The notes beneath the pieces were generated by a model, which saw only the letters and a program-made list of their open reading frames with translations, searched no databases and had not been told where the DNA came from. The translations under genes and the position numbers were made by a program. Below, piece by piece: positions 1 to 5,475 of a stretch of DNA of 6,311 nt (positions within the stretch are counted from its first letter, which is position 1; every line of letters starts with the position of its first letter). Source of the DNA: an uncultured Negativicutes bacterium (GTDB lineage: Bacteria > Bacillota > Negativicutes > Acidaminococcales > Acidaminococcaceae); assembly GCA_937926555.1 (NCBI GenBank), contig CALAZX010000209.1, positions 1-6,311 of the forward strand, in the 5' to 3' direction.

Positions 1-19
1 CATTTTTTTGACCTTTTTC

Positions 20-45
20 AGACCTGCCTGTCAGGTCTTTTTTTT
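20..45 (+). terminator. Intrinsic terminator of a gene upstream of the window
   Basis: A perfect 7-bp stem, AGACCTG (20-26) with CAGGTCT (32-38), closes a 5-base loop and runs directly into a T-tract (38-45). This is a textbook Rho-independent terminator on the + strand. On the minus strand the hairpin is not followed by a T-run, so it is one-directional. It marks the end of a + strand transcript whose gene lies before base 1, and it separates that transcript from the LRAT-like gene. Confidence 0.85.
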
Positions 46-89
46 ATGCCTTTTTTCCGGGAGCGGGGGAATATGCCCGGTGAGAAGGA

Positions 90-118
90 TGGAATCTGTC
101 CATCCCCGGTGGTAGAAT
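90..118 (+). promoter_or_regulatory. Weak candidate promoter for the LRAT-like gene
   Basis: TAGAAT at 113-118 matches the -10 consensus at five of six positions. The hexamer 17 bases upstream (90-95, TGGAAT) is a poor -35. This is the best promoter-like sequence between the upstream terminator and the LRAT-like gene. It would give a leader of about 125 bases containing the purine-rich repeats. The support is only the -10 match and the position. Confidence 0.25.
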
Positions 119-130
119 AAAACCGTAAGA

Positions 131-215
131 GCCAGGCGGAAGAAGCCGGAAGAAAGATGCCGCAAGGAGGAAGCGGCGGAAGGAAACCGGCAGAAAGACA
201 GCGGAAGAAAGAGCC
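131..215 (+). repeat. Purine-rich degenerate short repeats before the LRAT-like gene
   Basis: About three quarters of the bases are A or G. Variants of a GC(G/C)GGAAGAAAGA-like unit recur at 136-144, 145-157, 176-186, 187-198 and 201-213, with irregular spacing of 9 to 15 bases or more. No frame through it has both a start codon and a ribosome binding site, so it does not look coding. It lies between the upstream terminator and the LRAT-like gene and would form part of that gene's leader if the promoter is upstream. The function is unknown. Confidence 0.4.
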
Positions 216-250
216 TGTGAAGATGAGATCATAAACGCAGGAGGCGTATC

Positions 251-790
251 ATGGCCCGGAAGAATATTTTTGACAGATTGTTGGAGGAGCTGGACCAGGA
301 GGATTTCCTGGAGAAAAGAGCGCAGGAGTGGACCCGGAAGACGGCGGACGCGCTGTTCCGCCACAATATCGAACCGGCGGTGGGGAGCGTTGTCTACTGC
401 AACATGCTGGGGTTCGCGGAGCATACGGGAATCTACACGGGGGACGGGGATATCGTCCATCTGGAAGGCAGCGGCGCCATCCACATCGTCACTCCGGAGG
501 AGTTCTGCCAGCGGATAAGCGGCTTGAACCCGGCATTCACCATCTTCTGCCCGGTGGACAGCCGGAACCGGCCCATCGGGGACGAGGCCGTGGCGGAGCG
601 GGCCCTGGCATGGGCCGGGGAGGATACGGAGTACTGTCTGCTGGACCGGAACTGCCATGCTTTCACCGCCAGATGCCTGACGGGACGGGAGGATATCTTC
701 TGCCCCGGATTCACCATGCTGGAGGAGCTGCTGCGGAAAGAATACGGCATGGCCCGCTGGAGGGCCACCTCCCTGAACTGGGATGAATGA
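251..790 (+). CDS. LRAT/NlpC-P60-fold domain protein (putative papain-like hydrolase or acyltransferase)
   Basis: This is a 179-residue cytosolic-looking protein with no signal peptide or membrane segment. Residues about 44-145 show the LRAT-type permuted papain fold. It begins with a VGSVVY strand and then HTGIY, in which His58 is the likely catalytic base. A VHLEG strand with a second histidine (His70) follows, and then NCHAF, in which Cys135 is the likely nucleophile and matches the NCEHF motif of the family. The N-terminal 40 residues are charged and helical. Eukaryotic relatives (LRAT, HRASLS) are acyltransferases or phospholipases acting through a thioester. The substrates of bacterial members are mostly unknown, so the activity here is inferred only from the fold. 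The start is well supported: AGGAGG at 239-244 lies six bases before ATG. It appears to be a single-gene unit, followed by no strong terminator and then by the importer promoter. Confidence 0.8.
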   Translation: MARKNIFDRLLEELDQEDFLEKRAQEWTRKTADALFRHNIEPAVGSVVYCNMLGFAEHTGIYTGDGDIVHLEGSGAIHIVTPEEFCQRISGLNPAFTIFCPVDSRNRPIGDEAVAERALAWAGEDTEYCLLDRNCHAFTARCLTGREDIFCPGFTMLEELLRKEYGMARWRATSLNWDE

Positions 791-802
791 GACCGGAAGA
801 AA

Positions 803-837
803 CTGCTGAAGTTGGCAAAGTGTTACTTTTTTAGCAG
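803..837 (+). other. Weak hairpin downstream of the LRAT-like gene
   Basis: CTGCT (803-807) can pair with AGCAG (833-837). Inside this, AAAGT (817-821) can pair with ACTTT (825-829), followed by three more T residues. The inner stem is short and mostly A-T, so as a terminator it is marginal. It is still the only stem with a T-run between the LRAT-like stop codon and the importer promoter. It may be a poor terminator or a 3' end structure. Confidence 0.25.
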
Positions 838-866
838 TGGCCCCGGAAAAGATACAAAAAACAGAA

Positions 867-897
867 AAAGTTTCATAAAAACTTTACAATATGTAAA
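867..897. promoter_or_regulatory. Candidate operator: two overlapping inverted repeats at the -35 box
   Basis: The first palindrome is AAAGTTT (867-873), five bases, AAACTTT (879-885). The second is TTTACA (883-888), three bases, TGTAAA (892-897). Both are perfect. They share the TTT at 883-885, which is also the first half of the -35 box. A protein bound to either would block RNA polymerase. I do not recognise the regulator. The arrangement could also arise by chance in AT-rich DNA. Confidence 0.45.
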
Positions 898-911
898 AGA
901 ATCGATAGAAT
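883..911 (+). promoter_or_regulatory. Sigma-A-type promoter of the ABC importer operon
   Basis: The -35 box TTTACA (883-888) and the -10 box TAGAAT (906-911) each match consensus at five of six positions and are separated by the ideal 17 bases. The DNA just upstream (850-882) is A-rich, as in UP elements. Transcription should start near 917-919, giving a leader of about 70 bases before the substrate-binding protein. The -35 box is embedded in two inverted repeats, which suggests repression by operator occupancy. I find no T-box, S-box or other recognisable riboswitch in the short leader. Confidence 0.75.
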
Positions 912-921
912 ATGGACAATA

Positions 922-942
922 CCTTTCTGATAGGCGGAAAGG
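922..942 (+). other. Hairpin near the 5' end of the importer mRNA
   Basis: CCTTTC (922-927) pairs perfectly with GAAAGG (937-942) across a 9-base loop, a few bases after the predicted transcription start. It is too small to be a known riboswitch. It may protect the 5' end of the message. It also buries the AAAGGAA sequence (938-943) that might otherwise look like a ribosome binding site too far from any start codon. Confidence 0.35.
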
Positions 943-986
943 AATGTAGATTTTGGTAGATTATGAAGAATGGAAGGATGGTTAGA

Positions 987-2009
987 ATGGTTAATCTGAC
1001 AAAAACATGGTGCGGAAAGAAAATGAAAGCCGTCGCGGCGGCGCTGATGCTCACACTGGCAATGGGTGCCATGGGCTGTGGCGGTTCCGGCGGGAACGGC
1101 GCGGAGAAGGACGGGAAACAGGTCCGTGTGGGCATTGTCCAGCTGGTTGAGCACAAGGCGCTGGACGACGCCAACAGGGGCTTTGTGGATGGCCTGGCGA
1201 AGAAAGGTTTTGTGGAAGGCAAGAACATCACCTTTGACCGGCAGAACGCCCAGGCGGATCAGTCCAATCTCCAGAATATAGCCCAGCGGTTCGTGAACGG
1301 CAAGGTGGACCTGATCTGCGCGATCGCCACCCCCGCGGCACAGACCATGGCCAACGCCACACGGGATATCCCCATCGTGGCCACGGCGGTGACCGACTAC
1401 GAGGCGGCCCGTCTGGTGAAGAGCGCGGAGAAACCCGGCCGCAATGTGACCGGTACCACGGATATGAACCCGATTCCCCAGCAGGCGGAGATGATGATGA
1501 AGATCATGCCCCAGCTGAAGACGGTGGGCATCATCTACTGCTCCAGCGAGGTGAACTCCCAGCTGCAGGTGGAACGGATGACGAAAGAGCTGGAGAAACG
1601 CGGCGTCCAGGTGAAACTGGCCACCGTGTCCAACGTGAACGACATCCAGCAGGCTGCCCACAGCATCGTGGGACAGGTGCAGGCTCTCTACACCCCCACG
1701 GACAACGTGATCGCATCGGCCCTGCCCAATCTGTGCAGAATCACCGATGAGGCCAAGATCCCCGTGTTCTGCGGCGAGGGGAACCACGTTCCCTCCGGCG
1801 GCATCATCGCGGTGGGCATCGATTACTACAAACTGGGCGAGCAGACCGGCGAGATGGCCGGCGACATCCTCAGCGGCAAGTCGAAACCCCAGGACATGGC
1901 GATCCAGTCCCAGAAGGATTTCGAGGTTGTCTACAACCCCAAACAGGCTGAGAAGATGGGCGTGAAGGTTCCGGCGGAACTGGTGAAGAACGCCATCATC
2001 ATCAAATAA
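987..2009 (+). CDS. ABC transporter substrate-binding lipoprotein (ABC_sub_bind / TrpX-like)
   Basis: This is the extracytoplasmic binding component of the importer encoded by the next two genes. With the start at 987 it has 340 residues. A charged N terminus is followed by a hydrophobic stretch (about 14-28) and the lipobox-like AMGC with Cys31, so it should be lipid-anchored to the outer face of the cytoplasmic membrane. The mature domain begins VRVGIVQLVEH (46-56). It carries the ABC_sub_bind (DUF534) hallmarks NAQADQSN (87-94), ATPAAQ (114-119), TAVTD (133-137), IIYCSSEVNS, PTDN and GIDYYKLG. In-frame ATGs also occur at 963, 978 and 1023. I chose 987 because GGAAGG (972-977) is well spaced for it, and because the same 12-base context precedes the permease start. 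Relatives in Firmicutes import tryptophan or other aromatic compounds, but the ligand cannot be fixed here. Confidence 0.88.
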   Translation: MVNLTKTWCGKKMKAVAAALMLTLAMGAMGCGGSGGNGAEKDGKQVRVGIVQLVEHKALDDANRGFVDGLAKKGFVEGKNITFDRQNAQADQSNLQNIAQRFVNGKVDLICAIATPAAQTMANATRDIPIVATAVTDYEAARLVKSAEKPGRNVTGTTDMNPIPQQAEMMMKIMPQLKTVGIIYCSSEVNSQLQVERMTKELEKRGVQVKLATVSNVNDIQQAAHSIVGQVQALYTPTDNVIASALPNLCRITDEAKIPVFCGEGNHVPSGGIIAVGIDYYKLGEQTGEMAGDILSGKSKPQDMAIQSQKDFEVVYNPKQAEKMGVKVPAELVKNAIIIK

Positions 2010-2043
2010 CGGATAGAATTTCGCAGGATGGAAGGATGGAAAA

Positions 2044-2928
2044 ATGGAAAATCTGATTATCTCTACGGTCGCCCAGGGGCTTCTCTGGGCGGTGATGGCA
2101 CTGGGCGTATACCTGACGTTCCGTGTGCTGGACATCGCGGACCTGACGGTGGAAGGCAGCTTCCCGCTGGGAGCCGCCACCGCAGCGGCGCTGATGACAA
2201 CAGGACATAGTGTGGGCTTCGCCATTTTCATGGCGGCCGTGGCAGGCATGCTGGCAGGCGTGGTGACGGGATTCCTCACCACCCGGATGAAGATTCCCGC
2301 TCTGCTGGCGGGCATCCTCACCATGATCGCGCTGTATTCCGTGAATCTGCGTATCATGGGCAAGGCCAACATCTCCCTGCTGGGTGTGGACACCCTGTTC
2401 ACCATGGTCCAGGACAAGCTGGACCTGACCAGCATCCAGACCACTTTCCTGGTGGGCCTGGTGGCTACGCTGGTGATCGGTTTCGCCATGTACTGGTTCT
2501 TCGGTACGGAAATCGGTGCGGCTATCCGCGCCACCGGCTTCAACCGGCAGATGATCCGTGCCCAGGGCGTGAACACCGACATGACCATCATCCTGGGACT
2601 GCTGATCAGCAACGCTCTGGTGGCCGTTTCCGGCGCCCTGGTGGGCCAGAGCAATGGCTTCGCTGACGTGGGCATGGGCGTGGGCACCATCGTTATCGGC
2701 CTGGCCTCCGTGATCATCGGCGAGGTGCTGTTCGGTACCCGCAGTTTCAAGAACTGCATGATCTCCGTAGTGCTGGGCTCCGTGGTGTACCGTATCGTCA
2801 TCGCGGCGGTGCTCCAGATGGGCATGCCTCCCAACGACCTGAAACTTTTCACTTCCGTGCTGGTGGCACTGGCGCTTTCCATGCCCCTGCTGAAACAGAA
2901 AGTGCAGCGCAGAAAGGCGGGATGCTGA
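2044..2928 (+). CDS. ABC transporter permease (BPD_transp_2, TrpY-like)
   Basis: This is the membrane channel subunit of the importer, 294 residues and nearly all hydrophobic. Likely membrane segments lie near residues 5-27, 35-55, 57-79, 85-103, 133-152, 181-202, 208-230, 240-260 and 267-285. The N-terminal FRVLDIADLTVEGSFPLGA stretch (26-44) is characteristic of the permeases that partner ABC_sub_bind proteins. The cytoplasmic loop GTEIGAAIRATGFN (154-167) is the probable ATPase-coupling segment of the branched-chain amino acid type family. AAGGA (2032-2036) lies seven bases before ATG. It begins 34 bases after the substrate-binding gene and ends one base before the ATPase, so the three are co-transcribed. 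The codons are mostly the CTG, GGC, ATC and CGT type, as in well-expressed genes. Confidence 0.9.
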   Translation: MENLIISTVAQGLLWAVMALGVYLTFRVLDIADLTVEGSFPLGAATAAALMTTGHSVGFAIFMAAVAGMLAGVVTGFLTTRMKIPALLAGILTMIALYSVNLRIMGKANISLLGVDTLFTMVQDKLDLTSIQTTFLVGLVATLVIGFAMYWFFGTEIGAAIRATGFNRQMIRAQGVNTDMTIILGLLISNALVAVSGALVGQSNGFADVGMGVGTIVIGLASVIIGEVLFGTRSFKNCMISVVLGSVVYRIVIAAVLQMGMPPNDLKLFTSVLVALALSMPLLKQKVQRRKAGC

Positions 2929-2929
2929 G

Positions 2930-3724
2930 ATGCTGAGAGTAGAGCATATCCATAAGACATTTTTCCCAGGGACCATCCATGAGAAGAAGGCTCTGAACGA
3001 CCTGGACTTCACCCTGGCCCCCGGCGATTTCGTGACAGTGATCGGCGGCAACGGCGCCGGCAAATCCACCACCCTGAACGCCATCGCGGGGGTATTCCCC
3101 GTGGACAGCGGCAAGATCATCATCGACGGGGTGGATGTGACCAAGAAGGCGGAGCACAAGCGTGCGGCCTACATCGGCCGCGTGTTCCAGGACCCCATGA
3201 TGGGGACCGCCGCCGGCATGATGATCGAGGAGAACCTGGCCATCGCCTCCCGGCGGGGCAGCTTCCCCGGATTCCGCTGGAGTCTCAATGAAAGCCAGCA
3301 CCAGCGTTTCTACGAGATGCTGAAGGAGCTGGAACTGGGTCTGGAGGACCGGATGGAGGCCAAAGTGGGCCTGCTCTCCGGCGGACAGCGCCAGGCGCTG
3401 ACCCTGCTCATGGCCACCATCAAGAAGCCGAAGCTCCTGCTGCTGGACGAGCATACCGCGGCCCTGGACCCGAAAACGGCGGAGAAAGTACTGGAACTGA
3501 CGGACCGGATTGTCCGCAGGGACAACCTGACCACCCTGATGATCACCCACAACATGCGTGACGCGCTGCGTTTCGGCAACCGTCTCATCATGCTCCACGA
3601 AGGCCGTGTGCTGCTGGACGTGGACGGGGAGACCAAAAGCCGGCTGAAGATCGCGGACCTGATGGAGATGTTCGAGAAGGCCGCCGGCGGCGAGCTGGAC
3701 AGCGACTCCCTCCTGCTGGGCTGA
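2930..3724 (+). CDS. ABC transporter ATP-binding protein (TrpZ-like)
   Basis: This is the cytoplasmic ATPase that drives the importer, 264 residues. All core motifs are intact: Walker A GGNGAGKST (39-47), Q-loop Gln87, signature LSGGQRQ (149-155), Walker B LLLLDEH (169-175) with catalytic Glu174, D-loop ALDPKT (178-183) and switch His207 in ITHNMRDAL. The protein is therefore expected to be active. The start ATG is one base after the permease TGA, which implies translational coupling. The ribosome binding site (GGCGGGA, 2916-2922) lies inside the permease end. The closest type is the ATPase paired with TrpX/TrpY-like proteins. Genes of this set in other bacteria are often annotated only as a putative tryptophan, tyrosine or unknown-substrate importer. 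Confidence 0.93.
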   Translation: MLRVEHIHKTFFPGTIHEKKALNDLDFTLAPGDFVTVIGGNGAGKSTTLNAIAGVFPVDSGKIIIDGVDVTKKAEHKRAAYIGRVFQDPMMGTAAGMMIEENLAIASRRGSFPGFRWSLNESQHQRFYEMLKELELGLEDRMEAKVGLLSGGQRQALTLLMATIKKPKLLLLDEHTAALDPKTAEKVLELTDRIVRRDNLTTLMITHNMRDALRFGNRLIMLHEGRVLLDVDGETKSRLKIADLMEMFEKAAGGELDSDSLLLG

Positions 3725-3732
3725 TTGTCCGG

Positions 3733-3826
3733 AAACGGGCGTTAAAAGCCGCAAAACGCATAAAATAGGCGATAACGTGCGGGAAAAGCATGAAATCCGC
3801 ATAAAGCCTGCGAAAAACCGCTTGAA
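3733..3826. repeat. Phased A-tract array (predicted bent DNA) after the importer operon
   Basis: A-runs start at 3733, 3744, 3753, 3762, 3774, 3784, 3793, 3803, 3813 and 3825, an average spacing of about 10.2 bases, close to one helical turn. Most are separated by short GC-rich pieces such as GCC, CGC and GCCTG. The octamer CGCATAAA occurs twice (3757-3764, 3798-3805). Phased A-tracts are known to curve DNA. No convincing coding frame is present. It lies between the ATPase stop codon and the shared terminator. Confidence 0.55.
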
Positions 3827-3843
3827 TCTCATATAAGACGTAA

Positions 3844-3876
3844 AAAAGGACGTATTCCTGAGGAATACGTCCTTTT
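3844..3876. terminator. Bidirectional intrinsic terminator between convergent genes
   Basis: GGACGTATTCC (3848-3858) pairs perfectly with GGAATACGTCC (3862-3872) around a 3-base loop. A-tract 3842-3847 lies on one side and T-tract 3873-3876 on the other. Read on +, it ends the ABC importer transcript, with a short T-run. Read on -, it ends the MocR-type regulator transcript, with a longer run of six T residues. It is the only strong terminator in the convergent intergenic region. Confidence 0.88.
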
Positions 3877-3902
3877 CTGTGCGATAAATATTTTTAAGCT
3901 GT

Positions 3903-3928
3903 AGCCAGGCTTCTTCCCCGACCTGGCT
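3903..3928. other. Stem-loop in the 3' region of the MocR-type gene
   Basis: AGCCAGG (3903-3909) pairs perfectly with CCTGGCT (3922-3928) across a 12-base loop. No T-run follows on either strand, so it is not itself an intrinsic terminator. In the minus-strand transcript it lies between the regulator stop codon and the terminator, where it could protect the 3' end. Nothing else is recognisable between 3877 and 3995. Confidence 0.35.
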
Positions 3929-3995
3929 GAGTTGTGCATAGCTGGTTTAAGCCGCTTTCCGGGGCATGCGTCTTATGTCCGCCGCTACGCAGCTG

Positions 3996-5369
3996 TCACT
4001 CCGTCCAGCACTCCGCCAGCAGCTTCACCGCGGGAGGGATGTCCTCCATGGCGATACCGGCGAAGGAGAGGAGCAGCTGAGGCTCCCCTTTCTCCTGGAG
4101 CTCCGGCAGGATGTCCAGCACGTTGACCCCGTTCCGCTCCGCGATCTCCACCAGCCGGGCGGAGGTGTGGCGGGACTTCAGCGCGATGCGGATATGGAGT
4201 CCCGACTCGTAGGCCAGGATCCGCAGCCGTTTCCCGAAATGCCGTTCCAGGGCCTGGCGGAGCAGGGCGTTCTTCCCTGCGTAGAGCCGGCGGAGCCGCT
4301 TCACATGGCGGCGCAGGTTTCCCTCCTCGATGAAGGCGGCCAGGGCCAGCTGCTCCAGGGTGGAGGAGGTCTGGTTGTAGAGGGGGCGCAGTCTCCGGTA
4401 GGCCGGCAGCAGTGCCGGAGGCAGCACCATATAGCTGATGCGCAGGCTGGGGAGAAGCAGCCGGGAGAAGGAGCCCAGATAGATGATGTGGATGCCGTCG
4501 CTCATGCCCTGGAGGGAGGAGACCGGCGTGGAGAAATAGCGGAACTCCCCGTTGTAGTCATCCTCCAGGATGTAGGCGTCCTCCCGGCGGCACCAGCGGA
4601 GCAGCTGCCGCCGCTGCGCCGGGGTGAGGGAGCGCCCCTTATAGGGGTTGGAGGGGCTGAGGAACAGCAGGGATGCGGGTTTCTCCCCTTTCTCCCCGGT
4701 GACGTCCTCCACGTCGAAGTGGCGGATGTCCCAGCCCTGCCGGCGGAACACCTCCTCCGCCTGGGGGAAGCCGGGGTTCTCCATGGCTACCGCCCGGTCC
4801 TCCGGGAAAAGTGTGTCCGCCAGCAGCGCCGCCAGGATCTCCAGCAGACTCTGGATACCGGCTCCCACCACAATCTGCTCCGGGGAGCAGACCACGCCCC
4901 GGGCGTCATGGCTGTAGCGTGACAGTACCTGCCGCAGCGCCTCCTCCCCCTGGGGGTCGCCGTAGGTGGTCAGGGCGGTGTTGTCCGCCAGGACTTTTTT
5001 CAGGTGGCGCCGCCAGAGGTTCTCCGGGAAGGTGGTGCCATCGATATAGTTGTTGGCGAAGTCGTAGCGGCAGGGCTTCTTCTCCGGCGCGGAGGGAGGC
5101 AGGGGCTGCTTCTTCCGGGGGAGCAGGTCCGCCACGAAATGGCCCCGCTGGGGAGAGCTCACCAGCCAGCCCTCGCCCAGCAGCTGGCTGTAGCAGGTCT
5201 CCACCGTGGTGCGGCTGACGCCCAGCGCCCGGGCCAGCTTGCGGATGGAGGGGAGACGGTCTCCGGGCCGCATATGCTGTTTGCGGATTTCCTCCCTGAT
5301 GAAGTGGCAAAGCTGGAGATACATGGGTTTCCGGCTGTCCGGGTCGCAGATGAAATTGGTGAGCAGCAT
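3996..5369 (-). CDS. MocR/GabR-family GntR regulator with aminotransferase-like domain, PLP lysine replaced
   Basis: This 457-residue protein has the standard MocR architecture. A GntR winged helix-turn-helix spans about 12-80 (PGDRLPSIRKLARALGVSR, then TVETCYSQLLGEGWL and GHFVA). A linker follows, and then a fold-type I aminotransferase-like domain from about 100 to the end. Seen in that domain are TYGDPQGEEALR (135-146), SPSNPYKG (238-245), EDDYNGEFRY (269-278) and GSFSRLLLPSLRISYMVLP (299-317). Family members carry lysine in the GxFSK position to form the Schiff base with PLP. Here it is Arg303 (codon CGG, 4461-4463), so covalent PLP binding in the usual way is unlikely. MocR proteins typically control vitamin B6, GABA or amino acid genes, but no such gene is adjacent. 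The ribosome binding site GGGAGG is well placed before ATG at 5369. It lies downstream of xpt in the same direction. Confidence 0.9.
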   Translation of the reverse strand: MLLTNFICDPDSRKPMYLQLCHFIREEIRKQHMRPGDRLPSIRKLARALGVSRTTVETCYSQLLGEGWLVSSPQRGHFVADLLPRKKQPLPPSAPEKKPCRYDFANNYIDGTTFPENLWRRHLKKVLADNTALTTYGDPQGEEALRQVLSRYSHDARGVVCSPEQIVVGAGIQSLLEILAALLADTLFPEDRAVAMENPGFPQAEEVFRRQGWDIRHFDVEDVTGEKGEKPASLLFLSPSNPYKGRSLTPAQRRQLLRWCRREDAYILEDDYNGEFRYFSTPVSSLQGMSDGIHIIYLGSFSRLLLPSLRISYMVLPPALLPAYRRLRPLYNQTSSTLEQLALAAFIEEGNLRRHVKRLRRLYAGKNALLRQALERHFGKRLRILAYESGLHIRIALKSRHTSARLVEIAERNGVNVLDILPELQEKGEPQLLLSFAGIAMEDIPPAVKLLAECWTE

Positions 5370-5395
5370 AAAAAATCCTCCCTGTGATTCTGTGG

Positions 5396-5416
5396 CGCGG
5401 CGGTGTGAGGGCCGCG
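5396..5416 (-). promoter_or_regulatory. GC-rich inverted repeat in the leader of the MocR-type gene
   Basis: CGCGGC (5396-5401) and GCCGCG (5411-5416) form a perfect 6-bp inverted repeat with nine bases between them. It lies between the xpt terminator and the regulator's ribosome binding site. It could be a leader hairpin or an autoregulatory operator. No convincing -10 box is visible around it, so how the regulator is transcribed is unclear. Confidence 0.3.
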
Positions 5417-5425
5417 GAATCCTGT

Positions 5426-5453
5426 AAAAAAACCCGTACTCTCAGAGTACGGG
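5426..5453 (-). terminator. Intrinsic terminator of xpt
   Basis: Read on the minus strand, a perfect 9-bp stem (5453-5445 with 5441-5433, CCCGTACTC and GAGTACGGG) with a 3-base loop is followed by seven T residues (5432-5426). It begins about 23 bases after the xpt stop codon. Because the MocR-type gene starts only 57 bases further on, some read-through could feed that gene. Confidence 0.9.
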
Positions 5454-5475
5454 CGATGGTCCATCAGAGTGTGCC

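Noticed and set aside
46..120. A 24-codon small open frame after the first terminator
   Set aside because: Its ATG directly abuts the terminator T-run (38-45), with no ribosome binding site and no sign of a conserved peptide.
44..658. A 204-codon minus-strand frame opposite the LRAT-like gene
   Set aside because: It runs through the purine-rich repeat and into the upstream terminator, and has no domain or ribosome binding site. The + strand LRAT motifs explain the region.
873..2960. A long open frame on the minus strand (695 codons) across the importer genes
   Set aside because: It is antisense to two clear transporter genes. Its translation is low-complexity (His/Gln/Arg-rich stretches) with no domain, and it lacks a credible ribosome binding site. 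It reflects the codon bias of GC-rich genes.
2002..3832. Two further long minus-strand frames over the permease and ATPase
   Set aside because: They lie opposite genes with intact family motifs, and their His/Gln-rich composition is typical of antisense frames.
3725..3840. CRISPR-like repeat array
   Set aside because: The unit is only about 10 bases and degenerate, with no conserved repeat of 23 bases or more and no unique spacers. Phased A-tracts explain the periodicity better.
3966..4922. A 318-codon + strand frame opposite the MocR-type gene
   Set aside because: The minus strand encodes a complete GntR plus aminotransferase-like protein here. The + frame has no recognisable domain.
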